From Amphiplicatus metriothermophilus (GTDB taxonomy: Bacteria > Pseudomonadota > Alphaproteobacteria > Caulobacterales > Parvularculaceae), in contig NZ_FZQA01000003.1 in the NCBI RefSeq assembly GCF_900199215.1, positions 248,001-312,000 on the forward strand: a DNA stretch of 64,000 bases, given 5' to 3'. Positions 49,613 through 58,003 of the stretch are shown here, one piece after another. The notes below the pieces were generated by a model, which was not told the DNA's origin, searched no databases, and saw only the letters and a program-made list of their open reading frames with translations. Position numbers and translations under genes: made by a program. The first letter of the stretch is position 1, and every line of letters begins with the position of its first letter.

Positions 49613-49894
49613 TTATTCCAGCGGGCGGAAAACCAGGGTGAGCACGACGCCGATCAGGCCGACCACCGCCCATAGCGGGAGGTCCATGATCGTGGCGATG
49701 GCTTGGGATGCTCCTTTCGGTGCGGCTTCGGCCAAGGCGAGCCCGTCGATTCCGAAAAGCGAGATGATTTCCGCCGTAGTGCGAACCACCGGCGAGCCGT
49801 TCTCGAGGGAAGAGACCGCGTCCGCCCCCAACAGCGCCACCGCGATCGCCACCAGCAACCATGCCAGAAACCTGAACGCCGCCATGTTCGTCAC
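49613..49894 (-). CDS. Small membrane protein, unknown function
   Basis: A 93-residue protein with two hydrophobic helices: about 6-25 (FRFLAWLLVAIAVALLGADAV) and 71-89 (LPLWAVVGLIGVVLTLVF), joined by a loop containing SSLENGSPVVRTTAEIISLFG. No family name was recognised. The start could also be the ATG at 49885. Coupled in position to the serine hydrolase downstream. Confidence 0.65.
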   Translation of the reverse strand: MTNMAAFRFLAWLLVAIAVALLGADAVSSLENGSPVVRTTAEIISLFGIDGLALAEAAPKGASQAIATIMDLPLWAVVGLIGVVLTLVFRPLE

Positions 49895-50066
49895 CCCTCG
49901 CGAACCGCATCCCCGACCGGCAGACTATCCCGATGCGAAACAGGCTGCAAATCCCCCGCCCGCCGGACGCACGCAGCGCATCTCGCCCGTCGCAGTTCGC
50001 GGAACGGGAGGGCCGGGAGGGGGCTGCTTGCGCGCCCGGCGCGCCTTTGATAGTCCGCCTCGTCAA

Positions 50067-50156
50067 GGACAGGTGGCCGAGTGGTTGAAGGCGCACGCCT
50101 GGAACGCGTGTAGGCGGGTAACCGTCTCGAGGGTTCGAATCCCTCCCTGTCCGCCA
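50067..50156 (+). tRNA. tRNA-Ser (anticodon GGA)
   Basis: Begins GGACAGGTGGCCGAGTGG and ends CCTGTCC, G, encoded CCA; the 7-bp acceptor stem is perfect. The anticodon arm GCGCACGCCTGGAACGCGTG gives GGA, reading UCC/UCU. Long variable arm present. It marks the left edge of a region of differing composition. Confidence 0.95.
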
Positions 50157-50437
50157 TATGCCGCCGTCCGCCGACGTCACCCGCTTTCAACCGCCGTCGC
50201 TACGCTCGGCGCCCGAACTGCGGTTTGTGGGACAAATTCGTCATTGAAGCTGACCCGCTCAAATGGCGGCTCCCGGCAGAAACAGACGCTCTCGGAAAGC
50301 GTGCCGAAGCGATGAATGAGCATGCAAGGTATGGTGCCGACCAGCTTAAGCTGTCGGCGGCGGCAGTCCAAAAAGGAAGCAGTTGTGGAAACGCCCCAGC
50401 TCGCCTGACCGAGCGGCGGATGCGCAATTTCACGAGT
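50157..50437. other. Gene-free stretch next to tRNA-Ser
   Basis: About 280 bases with no convincing reading frame, between the tRNA and the convergent end of the methyltransferase gene. No integrase fragment and no repeat of the tRNA 3' end were noticed. Confidence 0.4.
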
Positions 50438-51217
50438 TTACCTGCGTGCCATACCGATCAACGCGGTGGACGGGATTGGGAGCTGCGGTTGATCGCCAGC
50501 CATCCGACGCAACTCGGAGACGATCAGGCCCTTCTGGGCGGCATCCAAACCCGTCCAGTCAGGGGAAGGGCCGAACAGCGCATCGATATCCTCAAGCATT
50601 GCCATGTCGAGGTCAAAGTCGCGGGTCACATGTTCGATCTGCGGATCACGATACCCTGCTTTGACCAGCTCGCTGGCAAGGCCCTCGGCCGTGCTGAGGA
50701 TCGCCATTGCCTCAGGCATGGGCGCGAGATCACGATCTGGAAACAGTCGTCGAATCAACTGGCCGAGCAGCATGAAGGCACCGGCACCACGATCCTGCCA
50801 GACGGCGACGACGCCGTATCCGGCGGGCCGCGTGACCCGTGCCATTTCCGCCAGCCCCTTGCGCCAGTCCGGGAACATGAACACGCCGAAAAACGAAAAA
50901 ACCGCGTCGAAGGCTTCGTCGGGCAAGTCGAGCGCCTGGCCGTCCATCACTCGCGCCTCGATGTTTGACACCGCCTTGGCCGCGATGCGCGCGACCATAC
51001 CGGGCGAGAAGTCGGTCGCGAGAACCTGCGCCCCCGCCCGCGCCGCAGCAAAAGCGAGCGCGCCTGTTCCGGCTGCAACGTCAAGCACCCGGGAAGCATG
51101 CGTCAGCGGTACGTGGGCCAGCGCGGCATCGACATAGCGTGACGTGTAGGGGTGAGCCGTCTTTTCGTACCGCTCGGCAGCGCCGTCCCAGTGGTCGGTG
51201 TTGTTGAACTCACCCAT
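50438..51217 (-). CDS. Class I SAM-dependent methyltransferase
   Basis: A 259-residue methyltransferase of the Ubie/Methyltransf_11 type. It starts MGEFNNTDHWDGAAERYEKTAHP; the SAM-binding motif I is VLDVAAGTGALAFAAARAG, motif II region is GQALDLPDEAFDAVFSFFGVFMFPD and motif III is RVTRPAGYGVVAVW. The substrate is unknown. It diverges from an Rrf2-family regulator, 86 bases apart, which may control it. Confidence 0.87.
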   Translation of the reverse strand: MGEFNNTDHWDGAAERYEKTAHPYTSRYVDAALAHVPLTHASRVLDVAAGTGALAFAAARAGAQVLATDFSPGMVARIAAKAVSNIEARVMDGQALDLPDEAFDAVFSFFGVFMFPDWRKGLAEMARVTRPAGYGVVAVWQDRGAGAFMLLGQLIRRLFPDRDLAPMPEAMAILSTAEGLASELVKAGYRDPQIEHVTRDFDLDMAMLEDIDALFGPSPDWTGLDAAQKGLIVSELRRMAGDQPQLPIPSTALIGMARR

Positions 51218-51303
51218 TCGCTATGTTCCACGATTCACGCAACTTAATAGGTATCGTGAAAATGCAGGCTTGCCAAGTCGATGACGGCGACGAAGGTGGC
51301 GCC

Positions 51304-51738
51304 ATGCGGAATGACCGTCGCCTCTCCCGGATGCTGCACGTGCTGATTCACATGGCGCGGCACGACGGCCCGATGACCTCGGAGGCAATCGCTCGGATGC
51401 TGGGAACCAACCCCGTCCTGATCCGCCGCACGATGGCGGGCCTTCGGGATGCGGGCTACGTCAGTTCGGAAAAGGGGCATGGTGGCGGCTGGGCCATCAC
51501 GGCCGACCTGAATGCGGTGACGCTGCTGGACGTGCATCGTGCCGTTGGCGGTCCCCGCCTTTTCGCGATTGGAATCGAGCATCCGGAGCCCGGCTGCCAA
51601 GTCGCCATCGTCGTCAACGAAGCCTTGGGCGACGCGCTACAGGAAGCAGAGCGGCTGCTGGTAACGCGTTTGGGATCGATCAGCCTGGCGGCACTTGTCC
51701 AGTCCTTCGATGATCGCTGCGACAGCGTCAGCAGCTAG
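51304..51738 (+). CDS. Rrf2-family transcriptional regulator
   Basis: A 144-residue winged-helix protein. The start MRNDRRLSRMLHVLIHMARHDGP at 51304 matches the family; 27 extra upstream codons do not. The recognition helix region is SEAIARMLGTNPVLIRRTMAGLRDAGYVSSEKGHGGGWAI. It has one cysteine (EPGCQVAIV) instead of the three that bind an iron-sulfur cluster in IscR/NsrR, so it is of the cluster-free or redox-thiol kind (YwnA-like). Divergent from the methyltransferase gene. Confidence 0.87.
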   Translation: MRNDRRLSRMLHVLIHMARHDGPMTSEAIARMLGTNPVLIRRTMAGLRDAGYVSSEKGHGGGWAITADLNAVTLLDVHRAVGGPRLFAIGIEHPEPGCQVAIVVNEALGDALQEAERLLVTRLGSISLAALVQSFDDRCDSVSS

Positions 51739-52242
51739 GCCGACTAGGTTTTTCCAGTTTGGGAAGCTTGCACGGCATGGCGGGCCAACACCCGTCTTCC
51801 TGAACCTCCCGGGGGCCGCCTTCTTATAAAGAGGGCATGGCGAACTGCGGAATGTGCTGGATTGGACGGCTGCCGGCGAATTGCTTCATCATGCGCTGAC
51901 GACTGCTTCTGTTAGACTTGGACGTTCGCACCGGCAGACGCAAATGTCGTAACCTGGTCCTCATTTGCTATTCGCTATCGTAGTGCTACTGCGTGGACAT
52001 AGTGCTCATCTTCATCGGGCGTGGCCCGCCAAACACCGATTGCGCGAGGTCTTGTGACGTTGCCGCCCACCGCCGCTACTTCCGGGTCGCGCCGGACCCG
52101 GCCGCTCAAGCCTTCGCGGTCGTCTTAAAGGCGGCCGATCGTTGGAGGAGCCGACGGTCGCTCCACCCTTCGCAACCGTGGAGAGCGACGCCGCTCAACG
52201 CAGCGGTTGACTCGAGCGCTCTTTCGATCAATACTTAAGTGA
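51739..52242. other. Gene-free stretch upstream of the ArsR-SRPBCC pair
   Basis: About 500 bases with no convincing coding frame. It contains the left copy of a 36-bp repeat (51977-52012). A short frame at 51993-52238 overlaps that repeat but has no recognisable domain and is not called. Confidence 0.5.
51977..52012 (+). repeat. 36-bp imperfect direct repeat, left copy
   Basis: Begins ATCGTAGTGCTACTGCGTGG and ends GTGCTCATCTT; matches 33 of 36 bases with the copy at 53090-53125, in the same orientation. The two flank the ArsR-SRPBCC genes. Confidence 0.75.
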
Positions 52243-52590
52243 ATGCTACAGCATCAAGCCGAGCCGCTCGATCGCGCGTTCCAGGCCCTGTCCGATCCAG
52301 GACGGCGCGCCATGGTCGAGCGTCTGAGCGTAGGTCCCGCCTCGGTCAGCGAACTGGCCAAGCCCCTGCCGATGACTCTGTCGGCGGTGATCCAGCACCT
52401 CAAGGTTCTGGAGGAGGCGCGGCTGGTGAGGAGCGAGAAAGTCGGTCGCGTGCGCACCTGCACGCTGGAGATCGGGACCATGATCCAGGTCGAACGCTGG
52501 ATCGCCGAGCGCAAGCGCTTCTGGGAACGGCGATACGACCAACTCGAGGCCTACCTAGCCCAAACCGCGTCCGAGGAGAAAGGCCGATGA
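52243..52590 (+). CDS. ArsR-family transcriptional regulator
   Basis: A 115-residue winged-helix regulator: DRAFQALSDPGRRAMVERLSVGPASVSELAKPL, recognition helix TLSAVIQHLKVLEEARLV and wing SEKVGRVRTCTLE. No metal-binding CxC motif. It is the form that regularly precedes SRPBCC/AHSA1 genes, with which it overlaps by four bases (ATGA). A second, distinct ArsR-SRPBCC pair lies at 12.1-13.2 kb. Confidence 0.88.
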   Translation: MLQHQAEPLDRAFQALSDPGRRAMVERLSVGPASVSELAKPLPMTLSAVIQHLKVLEEARLVRSEKVGRVRTCTLEIGTMIQVERWIAERKRFWERRYDQLEAYLAQTASEEKGR

Positions 52591-53096
52591 CCGTCACCAA
52601 CGCCACATTCACGATCGAGCGGATGCTGAACGCCTCGCCGGCGCGGGTCTTTGCGGCCTACGCCACTCTGGAGGCCAAGAGCGCCTGGTTCAAGGCGCCG
52701 TCGGACATCGAAACCCTGAACCGCGACTTCGACTTCCGCGTCGGCGGCAAGGAACGGTTCCACGCCCGCTGGCCCAGCGGCATGATCACCGACTTCCAAG
52801 CCGTCTACCACGACATCGTGGAGAACGAGCGCATCATCCTCGTCTACGACATGTTCCTCAACGGCGATAAGCTGTCGGTCTCCCTGGTGACGCTCGAATT
52901 CAGGGCTGAAGGTGACCGGACCCGGCTGATCCACACCGAACAGGGCTGCTATCTGACGGGCGGAGACGAGGCGGTGAAGGGCCGCGAGCACGGCACGACC
53001 TGGCATATCGATAATCTGGTCGCCGTCATCGAAGGTCGAGAGGGCCGAAATATGACGTTTTATGGGAGCGGACCGCTCACCCTCGAGCAATCGTAG
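52587..53096 (+). CDS. SRPBCC (AHSA1-like) domain protein
   Basis: A 169-residue helix-grip protein: FTIERMLNASPARVFAAYATLEAKSAWF, FDFRVGGKERFHARWPSG, VYHDIVENERIILVYDMFLNG, and a late TRLIHTEQGCYLTGGDEAVKGREHG with the terminal helix. The fold binds hydrophobic ligands; no ligand is known. Start at 52587 overlaps the ArsR stop. Its stop codon falls within the right copy of the 36-bp repeat. Confidence 0.88.
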   Translation: MTVTNATFTIERMLNASPARVFAAYATLEAKSAWFKAPSDIETLNRDFDFRVGGKERFHARWPSGMITDFQAVYHDIVENERIILVYDMFLNGDKLSVSLVTLEFRAEGDRTRLIHTEQGCYLTGGDEAVKGREHGTTWHIDNLVAVIEGREGRNMTFYGSGPLTLEQS

Positions 53097-53125
53097 TGCT
53101 ACAGCGTAGGCATAGTGCTCATCTT
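53090..53125 (+). repeat. 36-bp imperfect direct repeat, right copy
   Basis: Begins ATCGTAGTGCTACAGCGTAG and ends GTGCTCATCTT; three mismatches to the copy at 51977-52012. It overlaps the stop codon of the SRPBCC gene. Confidence 0.75.
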
Positions 53126-53147
53126 TGGCGTGCATGGCCAGCTAGCC

Positions 53148-53207
53148 GAGTTAGGGTTCGGCCCGGAGACATAGGTAACGGTTTGCACCTAAGACATGGG
53201 TGATAAC
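53148..53207. other. Possible insertion-sequence end remnant
   Basis: The stretch around GGAGACATAGGTAACGG and CCTAAGACATGGGTGATAAC resembles, from memory, the terminal sequence of IS481-type elements. No transposase is nearby, so at most a remnant. The rest of the 356-base gap 53097-53453 holds the repeat, promoter and operators listed separately. Confidence 0.25.
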
Positions 53208-53335
53208 CTCGGGCCGCTCATCGGGTCGTATGCTCCGGGCGTTTTCGCTTCATTCGCGTCGCAGCGTTCGCATGGCGACGCACATTTCTCCGGGGGCTAA
53301 ATGGGGCAGGCCGCGCCGAAATCGCCCCAAAGTGC

Positions 53336-53364
53336 TTGTCATGACCGCCGCCATCAGGTATCTT
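53336..53364 (+). promoter_or_regulatory. Promoter of the TonB-dependent receptor gene
   Basis: TTGTCA and TATCTT are separated by 17 bases. Transcription would start near 53371, exactly where the paired palindromic operators begin, so a bound repressor would block it. Confidence 0.55.
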
Positions 53365-53371
53365 TCAATCA

Positions 53372-53385
53372 TGACACCGGTATCA
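53372..53385. promoter_or_regulatory. LacI-type operator, copy 1 (receptor promoter)
   Basis: TGACACCGGTATCA, one mismatch from the perfect palindrome 19 bases downstream. Central CCGG with twofold symmetry is typical of LacI-family sites; the likely binder is encoded at 60435. Confidence 0.65.
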
Positions 53386-53390
53386 ATATA

Positions 53391-53404
53391 TGACACCGGT
53401 GTCA
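53391..53404. promoter_or_regulatory. LacI-type operator, copy 2 (receptor promoter)
   Basis: TGACACCGGTGTCA, a perfect 14-bp palindrome, two turns of the helix from copy 1 and 50 bases before the receptor start. Confidence 0.7.
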
Positions 53405-53453
53405 TCACCAACAGCGCGGACGCGAACGCCGTGCGGAAAGATGGGAGGGAAAA

Positions 53454-56213
53454 ATGGCGACTTTCTCCGGCAAGATGAGAATTCTGGCGGGCGTTTCCGC
53501 GTTGGCCCTCGCGGCCGGCGCAGGCGCAGCCCAAGCGCAGCAGGAAGGCGATAACGCTCAGTCCAGCGACGAAATCGTCGTTACGGGATTCAGGAGCAGT
53601 CTTGGCGCCGCATTAAATACGAAGCGCAATGAGACGGGCATTGTCGACGCAATTGTCGCTGAAGACATCGCGGATTTTCCGGACCTCAACCTAGCTGAAT
53701 CGCTACAGCGCATCCCGGGCGTATCAATCAGCCGCCAAGCCGGCGAGGGCCGCCAGATCACGGTACGTGGCCTTTCCGGCATTTTCACACGCGTGCGCAT
53801 CAACGGCATGGAATCGCTGACGACTACGGGCGCGTCGGATGCGGGCGGCGGGTCTAATCGGTCACGGACTTTCGATTTTAACACGTTCGCGTCCGAGCTG
53901 TTCAACGAGCTTGTCGTGCGCAAGTCGCAGTCGGCCTCGGTGGAGGAGGGCTCGCTCGGCGCCAATGTGGAGCTGAAAACGGCGCAGCCTTTCGATTACG
54001 GGCCGGGCTGGACGGGAACGGTAGCCGGTTCCGCGCTCTATAATGATCTTTCGGATGATGTCGGCCCGCGCGTCGCCGGCCTTCTTTCCTACACGAATCC
54101 GTCGGAAACCTTCGGCGCGCTGGTGTCGGTCGCCTATACGAGCCGCGACATCCGAGAGGAGGGCTTTTCGACCGTCCGTTTCGACGCATTCGACGTGTTC
54201 CGGTCCGTGGGAGGAACGTCCTGCCTTGACGGCGCCGGCGACCCGATCGAACCATTGCCGGGCGATTGCGCGACAGTGCGCAATGCCTGGTATCCGCGCA
54301 TTCCGCGTTACGGCCGTCTCGATTACGATCAGGAGCGGCTTGGGATAACCGGCTCCATGCAGTTCAGGCCGACGGAAAGAACCACGCTGTCTCTTGACGG
54401 ACTTTTTTCCGACTTCGACGGCGTGCGCGACGAGCATTTCCTCGAAGTCTTCATCCGCAGCAACAACGGCGCCATCGACATTACGGACTTCTCCGTGAAC
54501 AGCGACGGCGTGCTGGAGCAATTCACCGCCGACCTGCAGCCCGCCTCCAACGGCCTCGTGCCGGCGCGCATCGAGCACCGGCGGGATTTTCTGTCAACGG
54601 AGTTCTACCAGTTTACCGGCAATCTCGAGCACGAATTCAATGATCGGTTCCGAGGCAATATTTTCGGCGGGGTTTCGCGATCCGATTTCGACGTGCCGGT
54701 GCAGGCGACGATCTTCTACGATGCGGCCGATCCGGTGACCGGTTATACGTTCGACGGATCGGACAACATCAATGCGCCGTTTATCGATTTTGGTTCGCTC
54801 GACGTCAACAATCCGGGCGACTTCCTGTTCACGCAGTTCCGCAACCGGCCGCAGGGCGTCGATAATGATTTCAATACGATTCAATCCAACCTGTCCTATG
54901 ATCTCAATGACGCGATCACAGCCAGCGCCGGCGTAAGCTGGAAAGAGTTCGCATTCGAAACGCGCGAGGCGCGCGCCGAGGGCGATGTCGCGGACTTGTC
55001 GGGCTTTTCCGCGCCCATCCCGGTGACTGCCGATCTCGTCGATCCGGTCACCGGATTCGGCGACGGACTTGGCGCGCCTTCAGGCATCGATACCTCCTGG
55101 GCGTCGCCGGACTGGGACGCGGCCGTCGCGTTGATCGACCTGCTTAACATCCCGGCCGTTCAGCGCATTCAGGACACGCGCGGCGTGACCGAAAAGGACC
55201 TCGGCGGGTATGTGCAGTTCGATTTCAATTTCGACGCCGGCGGCCTGCCGGTGCGGGGAGATTTCGGCGTGCGCTATGTGCGGACGAAAACCGCGTCGAC
55301 CGGCTTCATCGGCGAAGACGAAGTCACGATCACGCGCAAATATGACGACTGGCTGCCGGCGTTTAACGTCGTTCTCGAGCCGGCTGAGGACTTCCTCGTC
55401 CGCGCGGGCTTCGCGCGCGTCATCGCGCGCCCGGCGCTCGGCAACCTGACGCCGGGCGGCACGATTGACACTTTCAACGGCCCGCCATTCACGATCAATA
55501 TGGGCAATCCGGACCTCGACCCCTTCCGCGCCACCAATATCGATTTCGCGATGGAATGGTATTTTGCCGAGGAGTCGCTGCTCGCGCTGGGCGTGTTCTT
55601 CAAGGACATCGATTCCTTTTTCACCTAGTCGCAGACGGTGGAAACGACATTCAGCCAGTCGGGACTGCCCCCCTCCGTTGCGTCTCCGACCAGCCCCCTG
55701 GCTATCCTGTTGGGCATGGGCGAGGATCCGGCGGTCGATATCAATCAGGTCACAAATGGCGGCTCGGGCAAGGTGAAAGGTCTGGAATTCATTTACCAGC
55801 AGCCCTTCACGTTCCTGCCGGGGTTTTTGGGTAATACCGGTTTCACCGGCAATTACACCTATGTCGATTCCGAAGACATCATCGGTTTTTCCGACAATGC
55901 CTTTAACGCCACCTTCTATTATGAAGACGAGCGCTTCGGCGCGCGCCTCACGGGCGCCTATCGCAGCGATTTCCAGACGAGGCTGCCGATTACAAGCGGC
56001 GAAAAAACGGGCCGTGAAGAGCGCGGCGTTGCATCCACGTTCAATCTCGATTTCGCGGCACAATATCAGGTGACGGACAATATCGAGCTGACGTTCGACG
56101 TGATCAACATCACCGATGAATTCGAAAATCAGACGTTCGACCGTCTGAAGCTTCCGGACGTCTATCACCATACGGGACGTAACTTCATTCTCGGAGCGCG
56201 TTACAACTTTTAG
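53454..56213 (+). pseudogene. TonB-dependent receptor split by an in-frame amber codon
   Basis: The reading frame codes 919 positions and is interrupted once by TAG at 55626-55628 (codon 725), after DIDSFFT. The frame continues unchanged afterwards with SQTVETTF to the C-terminal GARYNF. Parts: a signal peptide (MATFSGKMRILAGVSALALAAGAGAAQAQ); plug domain with TGFRSSLGAALNTKRN, DFPDLNLAESLQRIPGVSI and RGLSGIFTRVRING; then the beta-barrel. It is a Caulobacter-type receptor for carbohydrate oligomers, here presumably pectin fragments. Truncation would remove the last 194 residues of the barrel, including the terminal strand needed for assembly, so it is nonfunctional unless the stop is suppressed or a sequence error. 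Preceded by a promoter and two operators. Confidence 0.85.
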
Positions 56214-56259
56214 TCCCTGAGAGTTTCCGGATACGTTGACTCTCTCCGGACTGGACCGG

Positions 56260-56300
56260 AACCCGAGGCGGACCTCCTCCCCCGCCTCGGGTTATTATTT
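56260..56300 (+). terminator. Rho-independent terminator after the receptor gene
   Basis: A perfect 12-bp stem AACCCGAGGCGG / CCGCCTCGGGTT with a 10-base loop is followed by ATTATTT. It lies 47 bases after the receptor stop and just before the glycosidase gene, so the latter probably has separate or read-through expression. Confidence 0.8.
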
Positions 56301-56311
56301 GCGGCGGGAGC

Positions 56312-57946
56312 ATGAGGGATACGCAGCGGCGATTTTCACGCCGACGCGCGCTGAGCGTCATTACGGCGGCAGGCGTTGCCGGCGCTGCCTGCGCCTCGTC
56401 GCCTTTAGGTCAAGGCGCCTCCTCCGGACCGCGAGCGGGCTCATCGCGCCGCTGGGGCCGGGGATATGATGGACAGCGCATCGCCGACAGGGGCGACGGA
56501 ACATTTTTAAACCCGATCTTCGCCGGCGATCATCCGGACCCGTCCATCATCAAGGACGGCGACGTTTATTATCTGACCTTTTCGAGCTTTGACGCCTATC
56601 CTGGGTTGATGATCTGGCGCTCGTTCGATCTGGTGAACTGGGCGCCGGTCGGGCCGGCGCTGACGAGGCCCGTCGGCTCGGTCTGGGCCCCCGATCTCGT
56701 AAAGCATGACGGGCGCTATTACATCTATATTCCGGCGCGCACGCGCGATTATAAATCGATCTATGTCATCTGGTCCGACCGCATCGAGGGGCCGTGGAGC
56801 GAGCCCGTCGATCTGAATCTGCCTGATCACATCGATCCCGGCCATATCGTGGGCGAGGACGGGAAACGTTATCTCTTCCTGTCGAACGGCGACATGGTTC
56901 CGCTGACGGACGACGGCCTCGCAACGGCCGGGCCGGTCAAACATGTCTACGATCCCTGGCGGTATCCGGAAGAGTGGGATGTGGAATGTTTCTGCCCGGA
57001 AGGGCCGAAAATGCTGCGCCGTGGCGAGTGGTTCTACATGCTCACCGCCGTGGGCGGCACGGCCGGCCCGCCGACGGGGCACATGGTGATCGCCGCGCGC
57101 TCGAAGTCCGTACACGGCCCGTGGGAGCACGCGCCGAACAATCCGCAGGTGCGCACCCGTTCGCGCGAAGAAATGTGGTGGTCGCGCGGGCATGCGACCT
57201 TGATCGAAGGCCCTGCGGGCGACTGGTGGTTGATCTATCACGGCTATGAAAAAGACTACTGGACGCTCGGCCGGCAATGTCTTCTGGAACCCGTGCGCTG
57301 GCGCGAGGACGGCTGGTTCGAAGCGCTCGGGGGAGATCTTTCCGCGCCTCTGGCGAAGCCCGCTGGCGGGCGCGCAGTCCGGCATGGCCTGCCGCTGTCG
57401 GATGATTTCAGCGGCGACCGGCTCGGCCCGCAATGGGCGTTCTATGATCCGTCAGCGGATGAGTATGATCGCGTCCGCATCGCCGACAACACGCTGCATC
57501 TGCGCGCGAAGGGGACTGACCCTTCCGACAGTTCGCCCTTGTGCTTCGTGTGCGGCGACCGCGCCTATTCGGCGGAGGTCGAGGTCGAGCGCGACGCGGA
57601 GGCTCGCGGCGGCCTTCTGTTGTTCTACAATCGCCGACTCTACTGCGGGCTCGGATTCGATGAGGCCGGCCTCGTCATGCATCGTTACGGCATGGAACGG
57701 CGCCGTTCCGAGGGTTCCCGGCCGTTCCCGCGCCGCCTTTTCATCCGTATCGAGAACGACAGGCATATCGTCACGATTTATACCAGCGTCGATGGCGCGC
57801 GATGGGAGAAGTTCGACGTCCAGATGGATACGTCAGGCTATCACCACAACGTCGCTTATGATTTTCTGAGCCTGCGGCCAGGGCTTTATGCGGCGGGGCG
57901 GGGGAGCGTGCGCTTCAGGGGCGTGAAGTATCGCGCGTTAGGCTGA
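56312..57946 (+). CDS. GH43-like glycoside hydrolase, Tat-exported
   Basis: A 544-residue protein. The N-terminus RRFSRRRALSVITAAGVAGAACASS has a twin-arginine type signal with a possible lipobox (AGAAC). The five-bladed propeller of family GH43 follows: NPIFAGDHPDPSIIKDGDVYYLTFS carries the catalytic-base aspartate, VWAPDLVKHDGRYYIY the middle aspartate, and CPEGPKMLRRGEWFY the probable acid glutamate. After residue 370 comes a concanavalin-like domain (LSDDFSGDRLGPQWAFYDPS) as in xylosidase/arabinofuranosidase forms. Probably trims arabinose or xylose side chains from pectin. Ribosome site GGCGGGAG. Confidence 0.87.
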   Translation: MRDTQRRFSRRRALSVITAAGVAGAACASSPLGQGASSGPRAGSSRRWGRGYDGQRIADRGDGTFLNPIFAGDHPDPSIIKDGDVYYLTFSSFDAYPGLMIWRSFDLVNWAPVGPALTRPVGSVWAPDLVKHDGRYYIYIPARTRDYKSIYVIWSDRIEGPWSEPVDLNLPDHIDPGHIVGEDGKRYLFLSNGDMVPLTDDGLATAGPVKHVYDPWRYPEEWDVECFCPEGPKMLRRGEWFYMLTAVGGTAGPPTGHMVIAARSKSVHGPWEHAPNNPQVRTRSREEMWWSRGHATLIEGPAGDWWLIYHGYEKDYWTLGRQCLLEPVRWREDGWFEALGGDLSAPLAKPAGGRAVRHGLPLSDDFSGDRLGPQWAFYDPSADEYDRVRIADNTLHLRAKGTDPSDSSPLCFVCGDRAYSAEVEVERDAEARGGLLLFYNRRLYCGLGFDEAGLVMHRYGMERRRSEGSRPFPRRLFIRIENDRHIVTIYTSVDGARWEKFDVQMDTSGYHHNVAYDFLSLRPGLYAAGRGSVRFRGVKYRALG

Positions 57947-58003
57947 CGCCGCTGGCGTGATCCGTCTGCGAGCCGGTTTCCTCGGCCGGAGTCTGTCCGA
58001 TTT

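Noticed and set aside
50225-50968. 247-codon plus-strand open frame
   Set aside because: Mostly antisense of the methyltransferase, no ribosome site or domain.
51993-52238. 81-codon open frame upstream of the ArsR gene
   Set aside because: Overlaps the repeat, no domain, no ribosome site; treated as non-coding.
51977-53125. Integron gene cassette with attC sites
   Set aside because: The direct repeats lack paired inverted core sites of the GTTRRRY type, and no integrase gene is present.
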